NCBI GenBank assembly: GCA_041649995.1 | Contig: JBAZMA010000005.1 | Coordinates: 1 to 64,000, forward strand | From: JBAZMA01 sp041649995 | Lineage (GTDB): Bacteria > Omnitrophota > Gorgyraeia > Velamenicoccales > Velamenicoccaceae | Direction of reading: 5' to 3' | Length of the DNA: 64,000 bases | Shown: piece by piece, positions 18,143-26,894 of the stretch | Layout: each line of letters begins with the position of its first letter | Numbering within the stretch: the first letter of the stretch is position 1 | The notes under the pieces: generated by a model | What the model was told of the DNA's origin: nothing | The model's input: the letters and a program-made list of their open reading frames with translations, nothing else | Databases searched by the model: none | Position numbers and translations under genes: made by a program

Positions 18143-18754
18143 CTATTTAATGGAAAAAATGACGCCCAGGATACCGAGCCTGAGGATCATGATCCCGATT
18201 GCTCCCAGAAAAATATAGCTGATCTTGGAGATGGCTTTGATCCCTGATTTTCCCAGCCAGATGACCAGGACCTCTGAAAAACGCAGGACCAGCCAGGCCA
18301 GGAGCATATTAAGGATTAAGGACGTCATGGTCACAAGGGCGCCGAAGGTGTCTAGGAGCATCATGGTTGTCACCAGGACCGCGGGCCCTGTGATCAGGGG
18401 GATGGCCAGGGGGAATATGCCGACGTCTTCCCAGTTTTCCTTGGCGGTCCCCGAGGTTTTGGATTTTTCCGGCATCAAAAGGTAAACGGACAGAATGAAC
18501 AGAAGGATGCCGCCGGCAATGCGCAGGTCGTCGATCGTGATGCCCATGGCCCTGAGGATCAACTTTCCCAGGAGTCCGAAGGCCAGCGCGAGGACCGTGG
18601 CGGTGAGGATCGACTCAGCCAGAAGCCTGCGTTTTTGTTTTTTTGAAAGCTCGCCTGTCAGGGCCAGATAGATCGGCACCGTGCCGATGATGTCGATAGC
18701 CAAAAAGATCGGCACGAACGTGACAAGATAGGGTTTGAGGATCGACGTTAACAT
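18143..18754 (-). CDS. MarC-family integral membrane protein
   Basis: About 203 aa with six predicted transmembrane segments. MarC/SNARE-like family features: FLAIDIIGTVPIYLALTG near the N terminus and IPLITGPAVLVTTMML in the middle. The function of the family is unknown; an early link to multiple antibiotic resistance was not upheld. Two in-frame ATGs exist at 18760 and 18754. The first lies only 2 nt from the promoter -10 box, so the second, with a normal start distance, is preferred. First gene of a long operon running to smc. Confidence 0.88.
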   Translation of the reverse strand: MLTSILKPYLVTFVPIFLAIDIIGTVPIYLALTGELSKKQKRRLLAESILTATVLALAFGLLGKLILRAMGITIDDLRIAGGILLFILSVYLLMPEKSKTSGTAKENWEDVGIFPLAIPLITGPAVLVTTMMLLDTFGALVTMTSLILNMLLAWLVLRFSEVLVIWLGKSGIKAISKISYIFLGAIGIMILRLGILGVIFSIK

Positions 18755-18762
18755 AGGCATAT

Positions 18763-18790
18763 ATTATACAAAAACACGCATGAAAAACAA
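18763..18790 (-). promoter_or_regulatory. Sigma70 promoter of the marC-to-smc operon, predicted leaderless
   Basis: Minus-strand -35 TTGTTT (18785-18790), 16-bp spacer, perfect -10 TATAAT (18763-18768). The ATG at 18754 is 8 nt beyond the -10, so the transcript would begin at or next to it. Confidence 0.65.
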
Positions 18791-18837
18791 GAAAAATTCC
18801 TCACAAGCAGGTTTTTCGTTGAAAATTTCAGGTCCGG

Positions 18838-21063
18838 CTATCGGGTTTTGGCCGTTTTGGAACTCAGGCCCAGGGTCTTGATCTTCAGGCCCGGGCTGGC
18901 GCTGTTGTATTCAAAGGCTTTTTTCCAGTATTTCAGGGCCTCTTCCCTGTCTCCCTGCTTATCCAGCAGGTCTCCCAAAGCCTCGGCGTATTTTGGTTCT
19001 TTTTCAGACAACGCGACAGCCTTCTTCAGGCTTTCTACGGCATTTTTCAGATCGCTTTCTTTGAGGATCAGGGCCTGGACGTAATACGCTTGCGCGTATT
19101 TCGGCTGGTTCTTGATCAAGGACGCAATGACCTTTCGGGCCTTGTCGTCTTCTTTCAGGTGGTGGTAGATCAAAGCCAACCGCGCCCGCATCCAGGGCTG
19201 ACGCCCCCCATAGAGCAGATTCAGGCGCGCGTATTTATACGCCTGCGGATAATCGCCTTTGTCAAAAAAGTAGTTTTGCAGGTAAAGATATGCCTCGCCG
19301 TTATTCGGCATGATGGACAAGGCCTGTTGCGCCTCTTTCCGGGCCGCGTCAAAACACTCCAGGGCGTTCAAAAGATGCGCCCGGCGCAGGAAGGGGCCCG
19401 GAAACCTCTGCGCGATGCCGATCTTCAACAGGTCCGGCGAAGGCGGCTGCCATGTCTTCAGGTCGATGCCGAACTGCCTGATCAGAGAGGCATTTTCAGG
19501 AATGTCTAAAAGAAAGATCAGGCTGTTTTCGTCAAAGTAGACGATGACCCATGCCGGGTCGTAAAAAAGATAACGGATCAGACCCAGGTGCAGGTCCTGG
19601 AAAGGATTGCTTAAGAAAAAGCCCTTGATCGCGTAACGGTCAAAAAGTGCGTCTAAGGCTTCTTTCTTTCCTTCGCCCGTTTCCACATACTGTTTGAAGA
19701 ATTCCGGTCCGTAAAGCTCCGTTCTTCCGTCTATGAAAACCTGCCGGAAAGGATAGGCCCTGCCGATGAGATAGGAGCCTGAGTTGAAATCGTTGAACAT
19801 GACCCGGGGAAAGGGGTGTTTCAGGAGAAAATCAACCGCTTTCGATGGAAATCGTTCATTGGAAATCCCCCATAACTCCGACTTGAGCTCGTAGGTATCG
19901 AAACTGAAAGTGGCGGATTCCACATATTTCAGCGTTCCTTTGGCCGGATAATAGAACAAGAACAGCACGAGCCCGTAGAAGGCCAGGGTATTGGCGCCCG
20001 GCCAGGGAAGCCGGGGCCATGTTTTTCCGTTCTTAAAAGCCACGCTGAAATTCTCAAAAATGATAAAGGCGGCCACGAGGCTGAAATAAGCCACGTTGCG
20101 GATGGCCAAAAGGGAAAACGCGAGAAAAAAGATTTCCAGGAAGACGTTCGTGATGTTCAAATGACGGAAATTGACGCGAAAGCTGAACAGGGACAGAAGG
20201 ATTAGGATCTTATAGTAAAGGAAATGATGGACATCCAGGATATTGTGCCAGCTGATCGGCCTGGCCAATTCCTGGATATATTGAAAAATGAGTTTCCCTT
20301 CGTTGCTGATCTGGCTTAAGACCGTCAGAGGATAGACCGCGCCGCGCAGCCCTCCGGGATTGATGAGGCTGGCCAGGATCATCAGGCAGAAGATGACGAG
20401 CAGGGTCCTGATCTGCGGAAAATCCAGGGCGTTTGTTTTCCATTCCAACGGCTTCGGGATCAGCCTTTTGACGGCCTCGGCCAAAAGGAAGAGGAAAACG
20501 ACAAGGGGCCCTAAAAAAGAAAAACCGTGCATATTCCCCCAGATGATCTGGAGCGCAGGAAGCAGCCAGAGGGTTTGACGACCCGGGAATTTCTTCAGAA
20601 GGAATAAATACAGCGACAAAAACAGCAGGCTGAACATGTCGGGCCTGACGGTGAAGCGGTAGGTCATAGCCAAAAGCGTCAGGTAAAGGACGATAAAAAT
20701 AAAAACGGGATGGGTTTCTTTAAAGCTGAAGAACAGAAGCAGGAGGAAAACGGCGATGAACACAAGGTTCTGCATGACGATCAGGCCGTCAGGACCGCCG
20801 GTCAGAGTGCTGAAATAAGCCAGGAGCTGGAACAGCCATTCATGGTTGACCCAGGGTTTTCCCTGAAGAGTAAAGGAAAAAATGTCGCGCAGGGGGACAT
20901 GGCCGGTTTTAAAAATGACCTCCCCTGTTTTGAGGTGAAGCCAGATGTCCAAGTCGGCGATCTCGCGGGAACAGTAAACCGCCAGGATCGAAAAGAAAAA
21001 AACCGCCAGCAGCCTGTGGATGATGAAATCAGCCGAATTTTTTAAAGCGCGGATATCGCTCAT
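18838..21063 (-). CDS. Polytopic membrane protein with C-terminal TPR repeats (GT-C-like)
   Basis: 741 aa from the ATG at 21063, which overlaps the ABC-transporter gene stop as ATGA. Residues about 15-420 hold some ten hydrophobic segments. Early motifs (ADLDIWLHLKTGEVI, then VNHEWLFQ) recall GT-C/PMT-like lipid-linked sugar transferases with an acidic first loop. A luminal or periplasmic domain follows, and the last 200 residues are tetratricopeptide repeats ending in KKAFEYNSAS. Known members are mostly uncharacterised. It closes the dpp operon but its link to peptide uptake is unclear. It may be an envelope glycosyltransferase; this is inference. Confidence 0.7.
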   Translation of the reverse strand: MSDIRALKNSADFIIHRLLAVFFFSILAVYCSREIADLDIWLHLKTGEVIFKTGHVPLRDIFSFTLQGKPWVNHEWLFQLLAYFSTLTGGPDGLIVMQNLVFIAVFLLLLFFSFKETHPVFIFIVLYLTLLAMTYRFTVRPDMFSLLFLSLYLFLLKKFPGRQTLWLLPALQIIWGNMHGFSFLGPLVVFLFLLAEAVKRLIPKPLEWKTNALDFPQIRTLLVIFCLMILASLINPGGLRGAVYPLTVLSQISNEGKLIFQYIQELARPISWHNILDVHHFLYYKILILLSLFSFRVNFRHLNITNVFLEIFFLAFSLLAIRNVAYFSLVAAFIIFENFSVAFKNGKTWPRLPWPGANTLAFYGLVLFLFYYPAKGTLKYVESATFSFDTYELKSELWGISNERFPSKAVDFLLKHPFPRVMFNDFNSGSYLIGRAYPFRQVFIDGRTELYGPEFFKQYVETGEGKKEALDALFDRYAIKGFFLSNPFQDLHLGLIRYLFYDPAWVIVYFDENSLIFLLDIPENASLIRQFGIDLKTWQPPSPDLLKIGIAQRFPGPFLRRAHLLNALECFDAARKEAQQALSIMPNNGEAYLYLQNYFFDKGDYPQAYKYARLNLLYGGRQPWMRARLALIYHHLKEDDKARKVIASLIKNQPKYAQAYYVQALILKESDLKNAVESLKKAVALSEKEPKYAEALGDLLDKQGDREEALKYWKKAFEYNSASPGLKIKTLGLSSKTAKTR

Positions 21064-21950
21064 AGAAAATGGCAGCAGCGCACCCAGTGCTCTGGGGAGA
21101 TTTGAACGATTTCGGGAAGATGTTCGGAACACTCTGTTTTTTTCAGGGAGCAGACCTGCCAGAAAGGACAACCGGCGCCGCCGGCGCCTCTTGCGGCCTG
21201 GGGTTTTTCATGTAATTTCGAAAGGGTCATCAGCTGCCGGGTGTAAGGGTGAAGGGGTTTATTCAGCACAGCCTCCCTGGGGCCGCGTTCGACCATTATA
21301 CCAGAATGCAGGACCAGAATGCTATCAGAAATGACGGGGAGCAGCCGAGCGTCATGAGTGATAAAGATCAGGGAAAGTTTCTGCTGTTCTTTCAGGTCAA
21401 GAAGAAGGTTGAGGATCTGGGCCTGGACGGAAATGTCCAGAGAAGACGTCGGTTCGTCGCACACAAGGATCTTCGGCCCGCAGGACATGGCCCTGGCTAT
21501 GACGATCCTCTGTCTTTGGCCGCCGCTGAATTCGTGCGGGAGCCTGTTGAGGCAATGTCTGTCCAGGCCGACAAGGTCCAGGCTTCTTCTCAGACGGTCC
21601 CGGATATCATTCATCCTGTGAATGATAAGAGGTTCTTTGAGGCTTTGGCCTATTGTCATCCTTGGGTCCAGCGCTTCCCAGGGGTTTTGCGAAATGATCT
21701 GGATGTCCTTTGTCCTGTCGGATATCGCCGGGGAGAATGACAGAGTGCCCCTGGTCGGCGCGATGAGATTGGCGAGTAAGCGGGCCAGCGTCGTTTTTCC
21801 GCTTCCTGATTCTCCCATGACGCCCAGGCTGTGTTGTTCGGGGAGCCGGAAGCTGACGTCTTCCAGGGCCCGGACGCAGGCGCGGGCGCGGCTGAAGATG
21901 GAAGCCCGCAGGGGGTAGTATTTTGTCAGGTGTTCTGCGGAAAGAAGCAT
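21060..21950 (-). CDS. Dipeptide/oligopeptide ABC transporter ATP-binding protein (DppF/OppF-like)
   Basis: 296 aa. Walker A GESGSGKTT, signature FSGGQRQRIVIARAM, Walker B LVCDEPTSSLD. The C-terminal oligopeptide-transporter extension (PLHPYTRQL) carries Cys residues typical of the OppF/DppF iron-sulfur-like tail (GCPFWQVCSLKKTEC). It powers import with the second ATPase, encoded immediately upstream. It overlaps the upstream ATPase gene by 25 bp. Confidence 0.92.
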   Translation of the reverse strand: MLLSAEHLTKYYPLRASIFSRARACVRALEDVSFRLPEQHSLGVMGESGSGKTTLARLLANLIAPTRGTLSFSPAISDRTKDIQIISQNPWEALDPRMTIGQSLKEPLIIHRMNDIRDRLRRSLDLVGLDRHCLNRLPHEFSGGQRQRIVIARAMSCGPKILVCDEPTSSLDISVQAQILNLLLDLKEQQKLSLIFITHDARLLPVISDSILVLHSGIMVERGPREAVLNKPLHPYTRQLMTLSKLHEKPQAARGAGGAGCPFWQVCSLKKTECSEHLPEIVQISPEHWVRCCHFL

Positions 21951-22894
21951 TTTATCTTTCTTGAATTTTCCGTTTCAATAGTTAATGGTTCAGCCTGCGC
22001 GCAGGCCGGCATGCCGAAAGGACAGCGGGGATAAAAGGCGCAGCCTCTGGTTTCGGCGTTCAGGGCCGGCACATGACCCGGGATAGGCTGAAAACGTTTT
22101 TCTTTCAATCGTTCCGGCAGGCAGTGGATCAGGGCCCGCGTATAGGGATGCCTGGCGTGACGGGTCATGTCTTTGGCAGGGCCGCTTTCAACAATACGGC
22201 CCGCGTACATGACGGCCAGCGTATCGGCAAAACTCTCCATCAGGGAAATATCATGGGAAACCCAGATGACCGAAAGGCCTCTGGTTCTCACTAAAGAAAG
22301 GACCAGGTCGATGATCGACCGTTGGGTCAGAAGATCTAAGGCTGTCGTGGGCTCATCGGCGATCAAAAGTTTTGGGTCCGCGGCCAGGGCCAGGCCGATC
22401 ATGGCCCTTTGGTTCATGCCTCCGCTTAACTGGTGCGGATAGCGGCGCAGAAAGTCTCCGGCAGGCCTCAGGCCCACGTTTTCTAAAATCCTGACAGCCT
22501 CCTGCCGGGCTGTTTTCGCGCGCAGGCCCCGGTTGTTACAGAGGATCGTCTCCGTCAATTGTTCACCGATGGAGAACAGAGGATTCAGATGGGTGCCGGG
22601 TTCCTGAAAAATATAAGAAATGCCCTTGTCGCGCATCTTGCTGATGTCCGTTCGGCAAGAAGGATCGCAGGAGCGGCCCGCTAATTCCAGTTTTTTCCAG
22701 CTGACCCTGGAGCCCGGCGGCAGGAGCCCTGTGAGCGCGAGCATGGTCATTGTTTTTCCGCATCCGCTCTCCCCTGCCACGCCCAGGATCTGTTTTTCTT
22801 CCAGCGAGAAACTGATGTCCCGGCTGACAGCCAGCGGGCCGTGACGGGTCGGCAGCATGACGTTGAGGTCACGGACTTCAAAAAGGCGGGTCAT
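21926..22894 (-). CDS. Dipeptide/oligopeptide ABC transporter ATP-binding protein (DppD/OppD-like)
   Basis: 322 aa from the ATG at 22894, which overlaps the permease stop as ATGA. Walker A GESGCGKTM, LSGGMNQRAMIGLALA signature, Walker B LLIADEPTTALD. The C-terminal tail has HPYTRALIHCLP and the CAFYPRCPFGMPAC cluster, as expected for DppD/OppD. It forms the ATPase pair with the next gene. Confidence 0.92.
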   Translation of the reverse strand: MTRLFEVRDLNVMLPTRHGPLAVSRDISFSLEEKQILGVAGESGCGKTMTMLALTGLLPPGSRVSWKKLELAGRSCDPSCRTDISKMRDKGISYIFQEPGTHLNPLFSIGEQLTETILCNNRGLRAKTARQEAVRILENVGLRPAGDFLRRYPHQLSGGMNQRAMIGLALAADPKLLIADEPTTALDLLTQRSIIDLVLSLVRTRGLSVIWVSHDISLMESFADTLAVMYAGRIVESGPAKDMTRHARHPYTRALIHCLPERLKEKRFQPIPGHVPALNAETRGCAFYPRCPFGMPACAQAEPLTIETENSRKIKCFFPQNT

Positions 22895-23715
22895 GGTCTT
22901 CCCCCTGCGGGATTCCTTAATCCTTCGCCTATCAGATGAAATCCCAGAATGGCGCAAAAAATTCCAAGCCCCGGGAATAAACTCATCCACCATGCCACGC
23001 CGAGCGTGGCCCTGGCGTCGTTAAGCATGTTTCCCCAGGATGGCGTAGGCGGCTGAATGCCGACCCCCAGGAAACTCAGGGCCGATTCCGCCAGGATCGC
23101 CGAGGCAATACCCAGGATCATGGTGACAAAAATGGGCGCCGACGCGTTAGGCACCAGGTGCCTCAAGATCAGTCTGGCGTCAGAGGCTCCGTAAGCCCTG
23201 GCCACAAGGATGTATTCCCTGTTTTTTAGAGTGAGGATTTCCGCGCGCACAAGGCGCGCCAGCCCCATCCACCCGGTGAGGCCGAGGATCAGGATGATAT
23301 TAAAGACGGATGATCCGATCAGGGCGATGACCGACAAGATCAGGAAAAAAACGGGAAAGCAGAGCATGATGTCGGTGAAACGCATCAGAAGCTGGTCCAG
23401 CCAACCGCCAAAATATCCGGAAAGGCTTCCGATCAAAATGCCCAGGCATCCGGCAATAACGATGATCAGCGCGCCGACCGTCAATGAAATCCGCGCGCCG
23501 AAAAGGAATCGGCTCAGGACATCCCGGCCGAGCTGGTCTGTCCCCATCCAGTGTTGAAACGATGGCGGCGATAAAAGCTGTTCGGCGTCGATGGAATCCG
23601 GTTCAAAGGAGGCCAAGACGGGCGCCAGCAAGGCTAAAATCAGAAGCAGGCCGATAAGGCCTGTTCCCCACGCGAGCGCTATGGAAGGTTTTGATCTATT
23701 TTTCTTCTGCGGCAT
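22891..23715 (-). CDS. Peptide ABC transporter permease (DppC/OppC-like)
   Basis: 274 aa from the ATG at 23715, which has GAGG upstream; a start at 23742 lacks one. Six transmembrane segments. The MGTDQLGRDVLSR motif and the EAA-type loop (ARAYGASDARLILRHLVPN) identify the DppC/OppC class. Forms the membrane channel with the DppB-like partner, whose gene it overlaps by 20 bp. Confidence 0.92.
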   Translation of the reverse strand: MPQKKNRSKPSIALAWGTGLIGLLLILALLAPVLASFEPDSIDAEQLLSPPSFQHWMGTDQLGRDVLSRFLFGARISLTVGALIIVIAGCLGILIGSLSGYFGGWLDQLLMRFTDIMLCFPVFFLILSVIALIGSSVFNIILILGLTGWMGLARLVRAEILTLKNREYILVARAYGASDARLILRHLVPNASAPIFVTMILGIASAILAESALSFLGVGIQPPTPSWGNMLNDARATLGVAWWMSLFPGLGIFCAILGFHLIGEGLRNPAGGRP

Positions 23716-24682
23716 AGCGGATCCTCGGGTCCACGCAGGCATAGCCGAGATCGGCCAGCAGACTGCCTATGATCGTCAGAAAGGCGGTGGTGACCAGCAT
23801 GGCCATGATGACAGGGTAATCCCTGGACATGACAGACAAAAAAAACAGGCGGCCTGTCCCGGGAATGGCGAAGATGGATTCAAAAATAACGCTGCCTCCG
23901 ATCAACCCCGGCACGGACAATCCCAGGATGCTGATGACCGGCAAAAGCGCGTTCTTCAAGCCGTGCTTGTAGAGAACGACCCTTTCCGGCAGGTTGCGGC
24001 TGCGGGCCGCCAAAATGTAGGGTTTTTCCAGGACGTCATTCATTTGATTCCGGATATAACGGGAAATCCCGGCCAGGCTTGCCAGCGCGGAAACAGCCAC
24101 CGGCAGGGCCAGGTGGCGCGCCAGGTCCGCGATTTTTTGCGGCCCGCTGAAATATTCAAAGTCCAGGCTTGTGAGCCCGCTGACCGGCAGCCAGCCCAGT
24201 TTTACGCCGAAGAGATCCATCAGGACCAGGGCCAGCCAGAAGGCGGGCAAGGCAAAAGCCGCAAACATCACGACCGCAGACATCTTGTCGAACAAAGCGC
24301 CTTTCTTGACGGCGGCGATAACCCCGGCGGGAATGCCAAAAAGAAGGATCAGAAGCAGCGACAGGCCGTTGACGGCGAGGGTGACGGGAATGGTCTCCAA
24401 AAATTTATCTATGACAGGCCTGCCATCGGCCAAAGATGTTCCGAAATCAAAACGAAGGATCCTGGTAAACCATTTTTTATACTGGACCCAAAGGGGTTTA
24501 TCAAGGTCGTAGAGTTTTTCCATCTTTTGCCTGGCTTCATAAGAGACCTTGGGGTTAAGGTCGCCTAGGGCCGCGTCCGTGGGGCTGCCTGGAGACAGGT
24601 GGATGACGAAAAAACTCATCAAGGAAATGCCGATCAGAAGAGGGATCAGCCCGAAGAGACGTTTCAGCAGATAGGAGAACAT
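23696..24682 (-). CDS. Peptide ABC transporter permease (DppB/OppB-like)
   Basis: 328 aa. The N terminus MFSYLLKRLFGLIPLLIGIS and the HLSPGSPTD segment are typical of DppB. It has about six transmembrane helices and the EAA loop (AARSRNLPERVVLYKHGLKN). A long periplasmic loop lies between helices 1 and 2. It starts 21 nt after the binding-protein gene in the order binding protein-B-C-D-F. Confidence 0.92.
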   Translation of the reverse strand: MFSYLLKRLFGLIPLLIGISLMSFFVIHLSPGSPTDAALGDLNPKVSYEARQKMEKLYDLDKPLWVQYKKWFTRILRFDFGTSLADGRPVIDKFLETIPVTLAVNGLSLLLILLFGIPAGVIAAVKKGALFDKMSAVVMFAAFALPAFWLALVLMDLFGVKLGWLPVSGLTSLDFEYFSGPQKIADLARHLALPVAVSALASLAGISRYIRNQMNDVLEKPYILAARSRNLPERVVLYKHGLKNALLPVISILGLSVPGLIGGSVIFESIFAIPGTGRLFFLSVMSRDYPVIMAMLVTTAFLTIIGSLLADLGYACVDPRIRYAAEEK

Positions 24683-24703
24683 CGTGTCAAATCCGTTCCT
24701 GGA

Positions 24704-26389
24704 TCATCGTTCGATCGTTTTGTATCTCTGTTTTTCCAAAGGGACCCACCAGCGAATGAAATTATAAGCGATGCCGTTGGCCGCGGGCCTGATCCCGCAG
24801 AACCGGGAACTGATGATTTCAAGCGCGTGGCTCGCGTAAAGGAAAATGACGGCGTGGTCCCCGGAGATCCTGCGGTGTATTTCATGATACTTTTCCCGGC
24901 GTTCTTCCACGGAAAATGTTTTTCTGGCTTCATCCAGCAGTTGATCGACGCGCGGATTGCTGTAACGCAGAAAATTGAATTCTCCCGGCCTGGTCTTCGA
25001 TGAATGCCAGATATCGTAGCAATCCGGGTCCCGGCCCAGGGCCCAGCCCAGAAGAACGGCCTCGAACCTGCCTTTTTGGATAAATTCGGTTAAAAGCGCA
25101 CTCCACTCCAGGACTTTGATCTTGACTCTGATCCCGGCGTCCTTAAGATATTTCTGGATCATTTCCGCGGTTTTGATCCTTTGTTCATTTCCCTGGTTTG
25201 TCAGGATCTCGAATTCAAAAGCCTCTCCGTTTTTATCGAGAATGCCGTCTGCGTCCGAATCTTGCCATCCCGCGCGCGCCAAAAGCTCTTTTGCTTTTCC
25301 GGGGTCGTAACGTTCTCCCTCCACCGTGGTGTCATAGGCCCAGGATTGGGGCAGAAACGGCCCGGTGGTTTTTTCCGCCTTGCCCAGAAGAACGACGCGC
25401 ATGATCTCTTCCTTATTGACGGCCAGCTCCAGGGCCTGTCTGACCCGTTTGTCCCTGAATTTCGGGTTTTCCAGATTGTATCCTAAATAGGTGTATCCGA
25501 ACCCGGGGAGTTCGAATGTTCTGTAGTTTGTTTTGAAAAAATCGCTGTGTGTTTGTTTGGTAAATTGCAGAGGCGTCAGCGCGGCGGCATCGATGCCCCG
25601 GGTTTGCAGCTCAAGGAACGCGGTCGAGGATTCGGGAATGACCCGCGCGTAAAAGCGCTGGAGATAAGGAGCGCCTTCAAAATAATCCTGATTTGCCGTG
25701 AGCTCGATTTTTTCCTGGCGTTTCCAGGCCTTCCAGCGGTAAGGGCCGGTGCCTACGGGATTGAGAGAAAATGAGGTCGTGTGCAGGTCTTCGTTTTCCA
25801 ACAGGTGCCTTGGCATGATCCACATGGTCCAACTGGCCAATCCCGGAGAAAAAACCTCGTGATAGACAATTTCAACGGTGTAGGGATCCAGGACCCGCAG
25901 GCTGCGGACCTTGAGGAAATCGCCGGAATAAGGCGTGGCAACAGAGGGGTCTGTCAGCTTTTTATACGTGAATTCGACATCGCGCGCCGTGAAGGGCTCG
26001 CCATCATGCCAGCGGACATTTTTTCTTAAATGAAAAATGATACGCAGGCCGCTGTCTTTGATCTCCCAGCGCTCGGCCAGGTCTCCGGTGAGTTCCAGGT
26101 CTTTGTCGTATTTCAGCAGGCCGTTAAAGATCAGGCCGCAGATTTCCGCGCTGGCCGAATCCGACGCTAAGATCGGCACCAGGACGCGGGGTTCGGACAA
26201 AACGGCCGTCACGATCGTATCGCCTGCGGCAGGAACCGAAGAACAGGAGTCCTGCGCGACGCCTGCGCCCGCCAAAAACAAAAAAACGGCCGATACGAGC
26301 GAGCAAACAAAAAGGCCACCTGAGACACTCAGGTGGCCTTGATTGGGCAGGAACAATTTATTGTTTCGCTGGTTCGCTCGGCTGCGCAT
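24704..26389 (-). CDS. Extracellular solute-binding protein, peptide ABC transporter (family 5)
   Basis: About 561 aa. SBP_bac_5 fold with NGLLKYDKDLELTGDLAERW and GTGPYRWKAWKRQEKIEL; delivers peptides or similar solutes to the permeases encoded next. A signal peptide is visible: hydrophobic LFVCSLVSAVFLFLAGAGVA, then QD, a likely signal peptidase I site. The start is uncertain. To include a charged n-region the gene must begin inside secG (ATG 26389, or GTG 26437). The secG terminator hairpin (26304-26340) then lies inside the first codons. No start codon with a good Shine-Dalgarno sequence exists after the hairpin. Confidence 0.88.
   Translation of the reverse strand: MRSRANQRNNKLFLPNQGHLSVSGGLFVCSLVSAVFLFLAGAGVAQDSCSSVPAAGDTIVTAVLSEPRVLVPILASDSASAEICGLIFNGLLKYDKDLELTGDLAERWEIKDSGLRIIFHLRKNVRWHDGEPFTARDVEFTYKKLTDPSVATPYSGDFLKVRSLRVLDPYTVEIVYHEVFSPGLASWTMWIMPRHLLENEDLHTTSFSLNPVGTGPYRWKAWKRQEKIELTANQDYFEGAPYLQRFYARVIPESSTAFLELQTRGIDAAALTPLQFTKQTHSDFFKTNYRTFELPGFGYTYLGYNLENPKFRDKRVRQALELAVNKEEIMRVVLLGKAEKTTGPFLPQSWAYDTTVEGERYDPGKAKELLARAGWQDSDADGILDKNGEAFEFEILTNQGNEQRIKTAEMIQKYLKDAGIRVKIKVLEWSALLTEFIQKGRFEAVLLGWALGRDPDCYDIWHSSKTRPGEFNFLRYSNPRVDQLLDEARKTFSVEERREKYHEIHRRISGDHAVIFLYASHALEIISSRFCGIRPAANGIAYNFIRWWVPLEKQRYKTIER
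26304..26340 (-). terminator. Strong Rho-independent terminator after secG, inside the 5' end of the binding-protein gene
   Basis: Thirteen-bp arms AAGGCCACCTGAG / CTCAGGTGGCCTT with a 3-nt loop, followed on the minus strand by TTTTTGTTTGC. It lies 18 nt beyond the secG stop codon and within the coding start of the peptide-binding protein. It should separate or attenuate the dpp genes from pgk-tpiA-secG. Confidence 0.88.
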
Positions 26390-26759
26390 TTTGCGTGACA
26401 GCGTTGGCCTCAGGCGTTGCCGTCGGCGCGTTTTCACCGGCGATTTCCGCGGCAGGGGCGTTTTCCTTGACGGGTTCGACGGGTGTTACTGCCTGCGTTT
26501 GTGACGGTTTATACTCCCTCTCGACCAGGGAACGGCTTTTCTGAATGGATAAAAAAGCCAGGGCGAGACAGGTCACAAAAAAAATAACCGCCAGGATGCT
26601 GGTCGATTTGACCAGAAAGGCGCTGGTCTTTGTTCCAAAAATAGATTCCGCGGACGAGAATGTATCGATGAGCCCTCCGCCTCTGCCCTGCTGAATCATG
26701 ACGATCAAAATGAGCATCGCGCACACGATGACGTGGATACTGATGACTAACGCAAACAT
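26358..26759 (-). CDS. secG: Preprotein translocase subunit SecG
   Basis: 133 aa. Two transmembrane helices; between them the conserved MIQQGRGGGLIDTFSSAESIFGTK-type loop (start MIQQGRGGGL, end SIFGTKTSAF). SecG assists SecYE protein export. The Ala/Pro/Glu-rich C-terminal tail (about residues 85-133) is longer than in most SecG proteins. It follows tpiA, a common gene order. A strong terminator follows. Confidence 0.95.
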   Translation of the reverse strand: MFALVISIHVIVCAMLILIVMIQQGRGGGLIDTFSSAESIFGTKTSAFLVKSTSILAVIFFVTCLALAFLSIQKSRSLVEREYKPSQTQAVTPVEPVKENAPAAEIAGENAPTATPEANAVTQNAQPSEPAKQ

Positions 26760-26780
26760 AGGTGGTTCTCCGTCTTTTGT

Positions 26781-26893
26781 CCGCCGCGCTTAAACGGCGG
26801 TTGGTCTTTATGGGGCGAAATCCGGTTCCATCCGCTCATCATTCCTGGAACCATCCTAAAGCAAGGTCGAAGGCCATTCATCCACGGCCTTCG
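26781..26893. other. Three successive hairpins in the tpiA-secG spacer
   Basis: Directly after the tpiA stop there are three inverted repeats: CGAAGGCC/GGCCTTCG (26868-26893), GGTTCC/GGAACC (26824-26852) and CCGCCG/CGGCGG (26781-26800). None is followed by a long T-run on the minus strand. They may regulate mRNA decay or partial termination ahead of secG. Confidence 0.45.
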
Positions 26894-26894
26894 G

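Noticed and set aside
17102..18247. 381-codon plus-strand open frame opposite glgC/marC
   Set aside because: Antisense to glgC; no start signal or recognisable motif. The same reasoning removed other long antisense frames, such as 3853-4497, 6427-7353, 7047-7886, 11961-12737, 13356-14393, 23591-24568 and 47256-48602.
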